NCBI RefSeq assembly: GCF_900547735.1
Contig: NZ_URHZ01000018.1
Coordinates: 1-64,000, forward strand
Reading direction: 5' to 3'
Origin: an uncultured Clostridium sp.
Lineage (GTDB): Bacteria > Bacillota > Clostridia > Lachnospirales > Lachnospiraceae
Length of the DNA: 64,000 nucleotides
Shown: in pieces, positions 43,097-52,047 of the stretch
Position numbering within the stretch: the stretch's first letter is position 1
Layout: the number at the start of each line of letters is the position of its first letter
Program-made: the position numbers and the translations under genes
The notes under the pieces: generated by a model
Seen by the model: the letters and a program-made list of their open reading frames with translations, nothing else
The model's database searches: none
Told to the model about the DNA's origin: nothing

Positions 43097-45208
43097 CTAT
43101 TTTCCTGCTCCGAGCTTCTGCATCAACTTGTTTACGTCGATTGGTTTTGCAATGAAGCCGTCCATTCCCGCTTCTCTCGCCTGGTCCTGATCCTCCCTGA
43201 ATGTATTGGCTGTACAGGCATAAATAATAACCTTCTTTGCGTCCGGACGATTGAGTCTGCGGATGAGTTTTGTCGCCTCATAGCCATTCCGCACGGGCAT
43301 TTGCAAATCCATCAGGATTATGTCGAACTCATATGGCGGGGATTTCTCAAACAGTTCAACTACCTCTCCGCCATCCGCGGCCCGGACTGCGGTAAAATCC
43401 GAAGCAGCCAATATTTCCATAAGGATTTCCGCGTTTAAATCATTATCCTCGGCTACCAGAATATGCAGTTTTTTCTCGTTTTCACGGACTTGATGTACGT
43501 TGTCTTCCACAACAGAACCGACCGAATCGTCCGGAGCCATCTCCGACATCAGAGCAAAGGTAAAACAGCTTCCTTCACCCAGCCGGCTCATCACAGTCAG
43601 TGTGCCTCCCATTTGCTTCGCCAGCAGCGAACTGATGGACATACCAAGACCGGTGCCCTTGCTTCCCTGAGAACTCCGCTCCTGACTAAACGGCTCGAAT
43701 ATCTTTTGCTGGAACTCCTCACTCATGCCGCAGCCGGTGTCTTCTACCTGATAGGTTGTCAATATCCTTCCGCCTTCAGCCGATTGGAATACCCGCATGG
43801 TGACATGGCCGCCCTCCGGTGTAAATTTAACCGCATTTCCCAGAATATTGACGAGGATCTGTTCAATCCTTATATCGTCTCCAACAAGGCCGGAACAGAT
43901 AATACTTGTTTCGACCCGGAAGTCAATCCCCTTATCCTCCATTCGGCTGCGCATCAGGGCCTCTGTCGTAGAAATCAGCTCATTAACAGAAAACGGTTTC
44001 GGCACCAGCACCATTTTGTCAGATTGAAGTTTTGACATATCCAGAATATCATTGACAAGAGAAAGCAGGTACTTTGCCGTTGAATCAGATTTTCTAAGAT
44101 ATCCTGTCATTCGTTCAGGATCCCCTATGTTCTGCTGCATCAGATGGATCAGGCCGATAATTCCATTGAGCGGTGTGCGGATCTCGTGGCTCATGTTCGA
44201 AAGGAACTCTCCGCGGGATTTTGCCTCCGCTCTTGCCGTCGCAGAAATCAGGGAGATACGTACAATCACGAACATCATCAGGCACAAAACCATCACGACG
44301 ACTACAAGCATCACAACTGTCATGAGTACAAACTGCTGCGTCTGTTCGCGGAACACTTCCCGGGGAACTGTCAGTACAATGCTCCATGTCGTACCGGGCA
44401 TTGGGATGAAGGACACCACCTGAGCTCCCTGATCGATGTAATTAAAGTGCAGCAGCAGCTCTTCTCCCTGCCCTATTCGGGCGGTAATATCTGAAATATC
44501 CTTTTTTGACAGACCCGCGCAGTTCTGCAGTTGTTCAAAATAATTGTCGATTTCCCCTATTCCAGCACTGCGGTCCCGGTTGACAACATAATTACCGTCT
44601 ATGTCGATGATCCCGGTATACCCCCGCCCGTCAAAACTGTCTATCTTCAGGCGATCTGCTATCAAGTTGATTTTTGAAAAGCCGATGATTCCGATAAACT
44701 GAATACCATCCACCTGAAAGGGGGCACACCGGACTCCATAGACGAGACTTTCTGTAAGCGTTTCCAAAACGTCCAAATCGTCATAGCGCATGACAACTTT
44801 ATCCTGACCCGAGAGTAATGGCAGCACGTACTTCTTTTCCTTTTCATTTTTAATCACATTTGAGCTGGAGTATGTATTGCCATCAGAATCCACCAGATAG
44901 ATTGTATTGAATATGTTTGAAATCTGCTCTAAATTTAAGCGTCTGCAAACGTCCTGTATAGTCGCGCATCGGCTTGTCTGCGTTCTGGTGTAAACCGCAG
45001 ACAGGGAGTCCCAGGAGTTTTCCAATTCGCTTTGAATGTTTTGCATATCATGTCTGGATAATTCCTGCATCGAAGCTACTACCGAAGCATCGGTTGTTTT
45101 AGTAAGCTGTTTCATATAGACGCAGACCGCAAGCGATAAAACGACTAATGTCGCTATAACAAAAGCGATTGCCCGGTTCTTTTTTCCTCTTTTTATAACA
45201 TCCTCCAT
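43097..45208 (-). CDS. Hybrid sensor histidine kinase
   Basis: This 703-residue membrane kinase has TM1 at about 13-32, an extracellular Cache-type sensor at 33-290, TM2 at 292-318, and HisKA with phospho-acceptor His341 (SNMSHEIRTPLNGIIG). HATPase_c follows with N box QILVNILGNAVKF, G1 DTGCGM and G2 GTGLGMSI. A C-terminal receiver has phospho-acceptor Asp in FDIILMDLQMPVRNGYEAT and Lys in FIAKPIDV. There is no HPt domain, and no separate response regulator lies nearby, so the final output is not visible. It sits in an operon with a chemoreceptor upstream and a binding protein downstream. Confidence 0.93.
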   Translation of the reverse strand: MEDVIKRGKKNRAIAFVIATLVVLSLAVCVYMKQLTKTTDASVVASMQELSRHDMQNIQSELENSWDSLSAVYTRTQTSRCATIQDVCRRLNLEQISNIFNTIYLVDSDGNTYSSSNVIKNEKEKKYVLPLLSGQDKVVMRYDDLDVLETLTESLVYGVRCAPFQVDGIQFIGIIGFSKINLIADRLKIDSFDGRGYTGIIDIDGNYVVNRDRSAGIGEIDNYFEQLQNCAGLSKKDISDITARIGQGEELLLHFNYIDQGAQVVSFIPMPGTTWSIVLTVPREVFREQTQQFVLMTVVMLVVVVMVLCLMMFVIVRISLISATARAEAKSRGEFLSNMSHEIRTPLNGIIGLIHLMQQNIGDPERMTGYLRKSDSTAKYLLSLVNDILDMSKLQSDKMVLVPKPFSVNELISTTEALMRSRMEDKGIDFRVETSIICSGLVGDDIRIEQILVNILGNAVKFTPEGGHVTMRVFQSAEGGRILTTYQVEDTGCGMSEEFQQKIFEPFSQERSSQGSKGTGLGMSISSLLAKQMGGTLTVMSRLGEGSCFTFALMSEMAPDDSVGSVVEDNVHQVRENEKKLHILVAEDNDLNAEILMEILAASDFTAVRAADGGEVVELFEKSPPYEFDIILMDLQMPVRNGYEATKLIRRLNRPDAKKVIIYACTANTFREDQDQAREAGMDGFIAKPIDVNKLMQKLGAGK

Positions 45209-45400
45209 TCCCCTGGAATGTTCCGCTAAGCCAGATACAGCTTCGTCGTATTACTTTCGCCCGTCATACGGGGAAACGGAAACGGCGGAAATCGCATTTA
45301 TCTGTAGTATGCCAGGCTTGACAGTATTAACAGGCATTTGACCGGAATCTTGAATCATACGAATGCCGGAAAGAACTCTACAAAAAAGCGTATGCGCGGC

Positions 45401-47092
45401 TCATCCATACAATTTAAACCGGCTGACCAGCACTTCCAGTGCCTGCGCCTGTGAGGAGAGTTCTTCACTGGCTGCCGCTAATTCTTCCGATGTAGCGGAG
45501 TTGCTCTGTACTACATCCGATATCTGCTCCACCTCTGTTCTAATATGTGAAATAGATCCACTTTGAATGTTGGCTGCGTCAGCTATCTTATCCACAGCAC
45601 TTATCACCTGTTTTGTACTTTCCACGACCTGTGTCAACGATTCTGCTGTTGCGCAGGCTGCTTTTTCTCCGTCTTCAACCGCAGCGACTGATTCCTTAAT
45701 TAATACCGTTGTATTTTTAGATGCTTCCGATGTCCTGTCCGCCAGATTGCGGATTTCTCTTGCAATTACTGCAAATCCCGCCCCGGCCTCGCCTGCCCTT
45801 GCCGCTTCCACAGAGGCATTTAAGGCCAGAATATTTGTTTGAAACGCAATGTCCTCAATTGTTTTTACGATTTTATGAATGTGACCGGACTTCTCACTAA
45901 TTATTTTCATTGCATCAATCATTTCCTGCATCTTTTTACTGCTCCTAGAGACCTGTACACCCGCCCGGTCTGTCTGGACACGCGCATCACCTGCATTCAC
46001 CGCCGTTTCATTTACACGCTCAGATATGTTATGTACGGCTGCTGCAAGTTCTTCAACCGAGCCGGCCTGCTCCGCCGCCCCCTGAGCAAGCGCCTGCGCT
46101 CCGTCCGCTACCTGTTCGCTGCCGTCTGCAACCTGTTTTGCCGAATGGCCGATCTGCAAAAGGATACGGTTAAGGTTATCGCGAAGCTCCCTCATGGAAA
46201 TCAAAATACGGTTATACTGACCCCTGTAGTATTCTTTCACTTTTGACTGGACACTGAAATCCCCCTCTGCCATGGAACCAAGGATACCGCTGATATCCTC
46301 AATGATCGTCTTCTGATAGCAGATCAAATCGCGTATGCTGTCCGACATCTTTCCCAATTCGTCTTCCGATGTATAGGCAACAAGCACTTCATCCAGCTCT
46401 CCCCCTGCCAGCTTCCGGGCGGCATGCTCAATCTCATTTACAGGCCTGCGAATCCCGTTGGATATATAGAGTCCAAATAACAATGCCGACACGATGCTTA
46501 AAACCATAATTACAATTACAATGACAGATGCAGTCGCCTGCGCGTGTTCCCCCTCCGTCACCATGAACTTTGCATTCTGACCGGCTACATCCGCTATCTC
46601 CTGAAGAGTATCCGACATCTGATCCAGAAGAGGAATATAATTGGACTTCATAATCTGATAGGCTTCTGCACGCTGCTCTGATTCGATCAGTTCAAATACC
46701 TGATCACGATATATGATAGCCTGCTCTAAACGTGAATCAACCTGATCCACCAACGCAATATCCCCTTTGAATGATTTCCTGATTACAGGGAATGCCGCAC
46801 GCATATTTCCAAGATGCTTGTTTGCTTTTGTTACATTCTCATTTGCATCGTCCATGCCCGGATCTAATATAGCATTTAGGATATCCGCCCGCGCAGCCTG
46901 CATCTCCCTCTTCGCCACCCATACGTTAACCGTAACGGTATAATTATTGTTATAGAAAGAAGACAGGTTATTGCCAATTTTATTCAGCAAAAACAGCGCT
47001 GCGACACTTGCCGTCAGGCATATGGCGATGATCACTGCATACGATAATAACAGCCTGGCTCTTAATTTCATATTCTGTATATGTTTCAACAT
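45401..47092 (-). CDS. Methyl-accepting chemotaxis protein
   Basis: This 563-residue membrane receptor has TM1 (about 13-33), a four-helix-bundle ligand domain (about 34-188) and TM2 (about 190-212). HAMP (about 213-265) is followed by a long coiled-coil signalling domain. The CheA/CheW-binding hairpin tip is IEDIAFQTNILALNASVEAA followed by RAGEAGAGFAVIAREIRNLA. GGGAGGGG precedes the ATG. Few flagellar or che genes are visible in the window. It may control twitching, transcription or chemotaxis, depending on genes elsewhere. Confidence 0.94.
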   Translation of the reverse strand: MLKHIQNMKLRARLLLSYAVIIAICLTASVAALFLLNKIGNNLSSFYNNNYTVTVNVWVAKREMQAARADILNAILDPGMDDANENVTKANKHLGNMRAAFPVIRKSFKGDIALVDQVDSRLEQAIIYRDQVFELIESEQRAEAYQIMKSNYIPLLDQMSDTLQEIADVAGQNAKFMVTEGEHAQATASVIVIVIMVLSIVSALLFGLYISNGIRRPVNEIEHAARKLAGGELDEVLVAYTSEDELGKMSDSIRDLICYQKTIIEDISGILGSMAEGDFSVQSKVKEYYRGQYNRILISMRELRDNLNRILLQIGHSAKQVADGSEQVADGAQALAQGAAEQAGSVEELAAAVHNISERVNETAVNAGDARVQTDRAGVQVSRSSKKMQEMIDAMKIISEKSGHIHKIVKTIEDIAFQTNILALNASVEAARAGEAGAGFAVIAREIRNLADRTSEASKNTTVLIKESVAAVEDGEKAACATAESLTQVVESTKQVISAVDKIADAANIQSGSISHIRTEVEQISDVVQSNSATSEELAAASEELSSQAQALEVLVSRFKLYG

Positions 47093-47125
47093 AATCCCCT
47101 CCCAGCGATGATAGAAATCTCTTTC

Positions 47126-48544
47126 TTAACAGTTCCGCTCTCCAGCGATGGTGTCTTGCGGGGCATTCCATAAAGGAAACTTTTTGTAGAAGTAATTCAG
47201 CCTCTCCTCAATAAACGACTGCCAGAGGCCGGCAAATTCTTCCCAATGTTCGGCTTGTAAGGCATTTTCCAACCGGCAGATGAAATCCTTTAAATCGACT
47301 TCTATCTCCCCTGTTACCATTATTACAGCCGAAAAAATATATCCCCATGCCACAAGTTCCCTCAATTTCCCATAAATTTCCCGTATCGATGCCGACGGAC
47401 ATTCATTGGAGATGAAATTCAAAAGAACATCAATGCAAAGGATGCTGTTGTTTTTATCATGAAGCTGTCTTATTGTTTGTAACAGCTTCTCCTTCCTCTC
47501 TCTTTTTGCAGACTCCAATGTATAGCGGGCCGCGTTGTAAACCGTCAAAGCCAGAATCTGCATTGCCTCTCCGTGAAGGCGCAGGTTTTCCCGGATTTCA
47601 GATTTGCCCATGATATCAATATCAATTGATTCCAGACAGACCTTTGTGCCAACTCCCATATAAGTCCTGGTTACCCCAAGTGAGTTCAGTACATCCAGAG
47701 TCCGGCGTACTGTAATTAAGGAGACCTGATACCGCTCCGCCATCTTAGGCAATGAGGGCAGATAGCCTCCAACCGGATAAACATCCCACAGAATTTCACG
47801 GATAATGGTGGATGCCAGCGTATAACGCACCTGCGGCCGCTGCCGATAAATTGCCCATGTAAACGGAATCTGAGCCTCATGCTCCAGATGATACTTTTCA
47901 CGGTTTGCCTCAATAAAATCCGCAATACCCAGATAGATATTCAAATAATAGGCATCGGTTTCCTGTTTCAGGCTGTTTGCCTTCTCCACTGATAATAAAT
48001 CTTCCACCGCATAATTCGCCTTCCTATCGTTTCTGGGTGGATAGAAATAACTGATATAACGCATATTCTGCCAAAAAAGGCCAAGCATGAGTTCATTATG
48101 AAATGTATTCAGAACGTCAACATACAGACTGATTGGTTCCGATCCGGTTTTCTCCACTCTGTTTGTCCCACCGGTGCTTTTCTGCATATCCAGTTTTAAA
48201 TTCTGTATGCCCTTATCCCATATTGATGAAAACAATAAATTACCGCTGAATTGAACATCCAGGATACCTTCCCTGCGCAGAGCAAAATACTTTACAACAT
48301 TTTCCCTGAACAGTTCTTCCGTCCCCTGATAAACGACCCTGGCGACTTTCCGTTTTTCTGTTTTTATGTATCCGTTCTCTTCCAGCCTGTTTAACGCAAT
48401 TTGTACGGTATTCCGGGCCACCCTGAATAAAGTGCAAATCTGCGGTACCGACTTCAATTGTTCACCGTATTTGTATATACCAAAGAGGATACGCGATTCA
48501 TAGTATTCGTAGATCAATTCGTTCAGCCCATTGTTCTTTTCCAT
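47126..48544 (-). CDS. Regulator with two GntR-type winged helices
   Basis: This 472-residue protein has one GntR helix-turn-helix at about 10-75 (GEQLKSVPQICTLFRVARNT, VQIALNRLEENGYIKTE). A second lies at about 220-285 (GGYLPSLPKMAERYQVSLIT, VRRTLDVLNSLGVTRTY). Helical domains of unknown fold follow each. Start ATG 48544 has GGAGG 6 bases upstream. Single-chain tandem GntR regulators are uncommon. It is first in the cluster and probably controls it; the ligand is unknown. Confidence 0.85.
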   Translation of the reverse strand: MEKNNGLNELIYEYYESRILFGIYKYGEQLKSVPQICTLFRVARNTVQIALNRLEENGYIKTEKRKVARVVYQGTEELFRENVVKYFALRREGILDVQFSGNLLFSSIWDKGIQNLKLDMQKSTGGTNRVEKTGSEPISLYVDVLNTFHNELMLGLFWQNMRYISYFYPPRNDRKANYAVEDLLSVEKANSLKQETDAYYLNIYLGIADFIEANREKYHLEHEAQIPFTWAIYRQRPQVRYTLASTIIREILWDVYPVGGYLPSLPKMAERYQVSLITVRRTLDVLNSLGVTRTYMGVGTKVCLESIDIDIMGKSEIRENLRLHGEAMQILALTVYNAARYTLESAKRERKEKLLQTIRQLHDKNNSILCIDVLLNFISNECPSASIREIYGKLRELVAWGYIFSAVIMVTGEIEVDLKDFICRLENALQAEHWEEFAGLWQSFIEERLNYFYKKFPLWNAPQDTIAGERNC

Positions 48545-48791
48545 CCTTGTCCTCCATTCAGCCCAAGCCCTGCTCATGATGGGTATTGTTTAATTGTACC
48601 ACTCTTTGAACAGGTATGCAATGCATACCCCTGCATATTCTTACCTAATGTACGAAAGGAATCTTTATCCCCACGGTTCTCGACACTTAGCGCTCTGTCA
48701 TGCCGCAGAGCATTCTTCAGTTCCTGCTGACAGATCTCATCCGCCGATCTCTTTTTTTCGCAATCCCATACCATCTCGGCAATTTTCAGGA

Positions 48792-48828
48792 AGAAAAAAG
48801 ACCGCATACTTTTTAAAGTAAACGGTCT
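48792..48828 (-). terminator. Intrinsic terminator of the zinc-ribbon gene pair
   Basis: AGACCG (48799-48804) and CGGTCT (48823-48828) enclose an inner TACTTT/AAAGTA stem, followed by a T run on the minus strand. It lies in the 48545-48989 gap, where no gene is seen. Confidence 0.75.
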
Positions 48829-48989
48829 ATGTAACACTGTATTTAGTTGTATTAAACTTGATTGGCGATGCAGCACAGCACAGTTTGTATTGAACACACA
48901 GTCCGCATGAGACAGGTGCAAAGCGCCGCACGAGGGTGTAGACCTCTTGTCCAGAGCTTTAGTTCCCCAACCTTTATTTTATGTTTCAT

Positions 48990-49799
48990 TTAATCTGTAA
49001 GAGAGTACATTACCTCTAAACCATTATCTGGATGATATGTCCATGAGATTTCTACTCCATCTCCTTTTGCAGTCTGCATTCCATCCATCGCTCTCGTTTT
49101 TCCCATTTTATTGATAACTGAATCCGGTAATCCCAACGCTTCATTTACTGCAAAAATACCAACTATTGCCGCTGACTCAGAAGTATTGTATTTACTATCA
49201 TTAGGGTTCGTATCAATACTTAAATACGAACCGTCTGAAGCAACAGAAGCCCATTCAGAATCACAGCATTCATTATATATTTCAACAAGATCTGGTCCGG
49301 CAGCTTCAACAGTTATTGAGCATGTATCTGTTTTTCCATTTGCAGTTTTTACAGTTATAGTACATGTTCCTTCATTAACACCTTCAATAGTTCCATTATT
49401 TACACTAGATATTGTATCATTAGAAGAGGTCCATGTAACTTCTTTGTTTTTAGTATTATCAGGATTTATCGTAAATGTAAGATTTTCTTTTTCTCCAACC
49501 TTAATTGTAACATTTTCTTTGTTAAGAACAACCTCTTTAGCCTGTTTACCTCTAATTCCAAAGAAAAGTGCAGCTATAATTGCAACTGCCGCGACTACAC
49601 CAACAATTATTACCTTGCTGTTTATCTTCTTCTCACCCTTTTCCGGTGAAATACTTTCTCCTTTTTTATGACCGCACTTAGGACAAAAAATTTGTTCTGG
49701 AGAAAGTTCTGTCCCACACTGAGCGCAATAATCTTTTTGTACTACATCTTCTTCCTCTTGGTTTTGCTGTTCCATTTTCATGTTTTCTTCTTCGTTCAT
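48990..49799 (-). CDS. Zinc-ribbon membrane protein with BIG2-like Ig domain
   Basis: This 269-residue protein has an N-terminal zinc ribbon (YCAQCGTELSPEQIFCPKCG, two CxxC), one transmembrane helix (VIIVGVVAAVAIIAALFFGI) and an extracellular bacterial Ig-like domain of BIG2 type. The Ig-like domain includes VVLNKENVTIKVGEKENLTF, EVTWTSSNDTISSVNNGTIE and GTCTITVKT. The C-terminal ~90 residues are unassigned. GAAGGGCGG precedes the ATG. It is AT-rich with Asn/Lys bias, unlike neighbours, and pairs with the next gene upstream. Confidence 0.82.
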   Translation of the reverse strand: MNEEENMKMEQQNQEEEDVVQKDYCAQCGTELSPEQIFCPKCGHKKGESISPEKGEKKINSKVIIVGVVAAVAIIAALFFGIRGKQAKEVVLNKENVTIKVGEKENLTFTINPDNTKNKEVTWTSSNDTISSVNNGTIEGVNEGTCTITVKTANGKTDTCSITVEAAGPDLVEIYNECCDSEWASVASDGSYLSIDTNPNDSKYNTSESAAIVGIFAVNEALGLPDSVINKMGKTRAMDGMQTAKGDGVEISWTYHPDNGLEVMYSLTD

Positions 49800-49824
49800 A
49801 AATATCTTCCGCCCTTCTGTAAAT

Positions 49825-51690
49825 TTAATAACTTATAATGTCTTGAATTACTATTTCCATTTTGTTTTCATTTAATTGACCAATATTGTACAACCTTTTT
49901 CCATCACTATTTTTCTTCGAGTACTGTACAATTATCGGATTGGTACTTGAATGATTTTTAGAATCATTCCGCTTTAAAGTATATACTTTTGAAGCTATAT
50001 TCTGCGGTTCACTCGTGCCTTTCTTATAAGAATATAGTGTTCCGATTTTACTATATGAATCTGATATTTCTTGCATATCTGTTAAATAAAATATAGAATC
50101 TCCACTTTCGGTTAAATAAATTGCAGAATCAGCTCTGAAGTTATTATTAATTAGATGCAACTGATAAGAATTATCATTTGTATTCCAATAATAAAGTCCA
50201 TCCGATTTTACTACATAGGCAGTTGAGCCATCATCTGAAATCTCCAAATTGCTTATCTCCGTTGTAATGCGGCACGAATCTGATATACCTTTAGATTCTA
50301 AATTTGCGATGTAGAAGTCCTTATCTTCGTTAACGTAAAAGATTTTGTTCCCTTTAATAAAAAACTGTGAACTTAAGTCAGATGCTATTTCTTGAATATT
50401 TCCAGTCATATCCAGTTTGTATAATCTTGAAATATTTCCATCTTTGCTTTTGTTTGCTGTAAAATAAAAGAACTCCGTGTTACATGAATCATTTTCAATA
50501 TAGTTGCCATTCGAATCCAACAGACTATACAAATTCATGACTCCGCCGAAGGTCACTTCCTTCGCTTCATCATTTTTCACAAAAATCAGTGTATTATACT
50601 CTTTACACGTAACAACAAATCCTTTTTCAAAAAAGATAACGTTGGGATATGAACTATATTTTTGTGTCTTTCCTAGTTTTCCAATTCTTTCGGGTACCTT
50701 ATTTTTCATTGTATATATAAGCAGCTCATTATCTTTTTTCTCTGACCAAATAATGTTTTGTCCATCAGCACTGATACCACACAAGTCTGCATTCTCTCCA
50801 ACATTACATAATTCCTTAACAGAATCTGTTCCTTCAACATATGTCGATAATTTATGTTTTGTATCTATTCTTGCAAAGGTCAAAGAATTATTTGCAAAAG
50901 TCACTTCGCCAGAACTATTTCCTAATTCTACAGTATTACCTTTCTTAAAGTTGTAAACATTTATTTTCTCCTTTTCACTACCACTTCTATAAAAGTATCC
51001 GGCTTTTTCTTTATAAAATTTTTTTGCGTCGCTAATACTATCGCTATAAGAATTAGCAAATTCCTTTTTTAACTCGGTAAGTGATGTATCAACGCTATAG
51101 CTTTCACTCAAGGCCTCCAAAATATCTTCTGTTGATACTTGCTTGTTAACAGTATAAGCAAATCCATCATTTGTAATTTTTATAATCCGTTCCGCGTTCG
51201 ACGAAATTGAAACTGGTTCACTATCTTTCGACGCATACAACTGCAATGTGCCGTCAAAATTTAGTAACAAAAATTTTTTATGGTCTGGCGTAGATATTCC
51301 ATTAGAATAATCGCCTTCAAATGATACTGTTTGTCCATCAATGAAAAAAAAGGCAGTTCCAGCATTATCCACAATCGCGGAAATACCTCTCGCTTGATAC
51401 TTCATATTTGAATAATTACTTCGAGATGATAATTTTGAAAAACATAAGATGAATACACTTATCATTGCCACAGCCGCTATTATTCCTAATAAGACAATTT
51501 TACTGTTTTTTTTCTTAGGCATAATATCATTTAGATTTTCAACCACTTCTTCATCTTTTTGCTTCTCCTTATTCAAAAATGAAAATTTACTTTCATCTTT
51601 TTGTGGCCTATAATTTTCATTTACAGCTCCACATTTTGAGCAATGCAAATCAGATGACTTAATCTCTGCCCCACATTTCACACAAAACAT
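49825..51690 (-). CDS. Zinc-ribbon membrane protein with beta-propeller-like ectodomain
   Basis: This 621-residue protein has a zinc ribbon (FCVKCGAEIKSSDLHCSKCG), a basic linker, one transmembrane helix (IVLLGIIAAVAMISVFILCF) and a large extracellular region. That region has repeated strands such as LLLNFDGTLQLYASKD, ISADGQNIIWSEKKDNELLI, NLEISDDGSTAYVVKSDGLY and YLTESGDSIFYLTDMQ, a WD/TolB-like propeller pattern. GGGGGAG precedes the ATG. AT content is visibly higher than in flanking genes. The pair may form one membrane sensor or scaffold, with an unknown role. Confidence 0.82.
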   Translation of the reverse strand: MFCVKCGAEIKSSDLHCSKCGAVNENYRPQKDESKFSFLNKEKQKDEEVVENLNDIMPKKKNSKIVLLGIIAAVAMISVFILCFSKLSSRSNYSNMKYQARGISAIVDNAGTAFFFIDGQTVSFEGDYSNGISTPDHKKFLLLNFDGTLQLYASKDSEPVSISSNAERIIKITNDGFAYTVNKQVSTEDILEALSESYSVDTSLTELKKEFANSYSDSISDAKKFYKEKAGYFYRSGSEKEKINVYNFKKGNTVELGNSSGEVTFANNSLTFARIDTKHKLSTYVEGTDSVKELCNVGENADLCGISADGQNIIWSEKKDNELLIYTMKNKVPERIGKLGKTQKYSSYPNVIFFEKGFVVTCKEYNTLIFVKNDEAKEVTFGGVMNLYSLLDSNGNYIENDSCNTEFFYFTANKSKDGNISRLYKLDMTGNIQEIASDLSSQFFIKGNKIFYVNEDKDFYIANLESKGISDSCRITTEISNLEISDDGSTAYVVKSDGLYYWNTNDNSYQLHLINNNFRADSAIYLTESGDSIFYLTDMQEISDSYSKIGTLYSYKKGTSEPQNIASKVYTLKRNDSKNHSSTNPIIVQYSKKNSDGKRLYNIGQLNENKMEIVIQDIISY

Positions 51691-51990
51691 ATAGCTCCCC
51701 CATTCACTATTATTTACTGTTAAAATATTTTTCAGAACTAAATCTTTTTAGAACAAAAAGTATTCTCATGCATAATAATATAATAACTCAAAATGTCGAA
51801 ATATTCAATCAAATACATTAATTATACATTAAAATCTAAGTTATTTATATTGAACCCCATTTATTTCGTAAACCACTCTTCCCATAAATCGCAATAAACA
51901 ACAAATTCGCAACTTTCAGCTTTTCCGTTTTTTTTGAGACGGCAAAATCGATCTGATTATTTTTATAAAACCATATCCTTCATCCGTTAA
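51691..51990. other. AT-rich upstream region, no gene seen
   Basis: This very AT-rich stretch probably holds the promoter of the zinc-ribbon pair. No ORF or RNA is recognised. Confidence 0.5.
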
Positions 51991-51991
51991 G

Positions 51992-52026
51992 AAAAAAGAC
52001 GCAAAGACATCATGGTCCTTACGCCT
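51992..52026 (-). terminator. Intrinsic terminator of the RlmD-type gene
   Basis: Minus-strand arms GGCGTAAGGAC and GTCTTTGCGTC pair fully with three wobbles and are followed by six T. It begins 22 bases after the stop codon. Confidence 0.8.
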
Positions 52027-52047
52027 AAAATCCTTTCCTTATAACTT

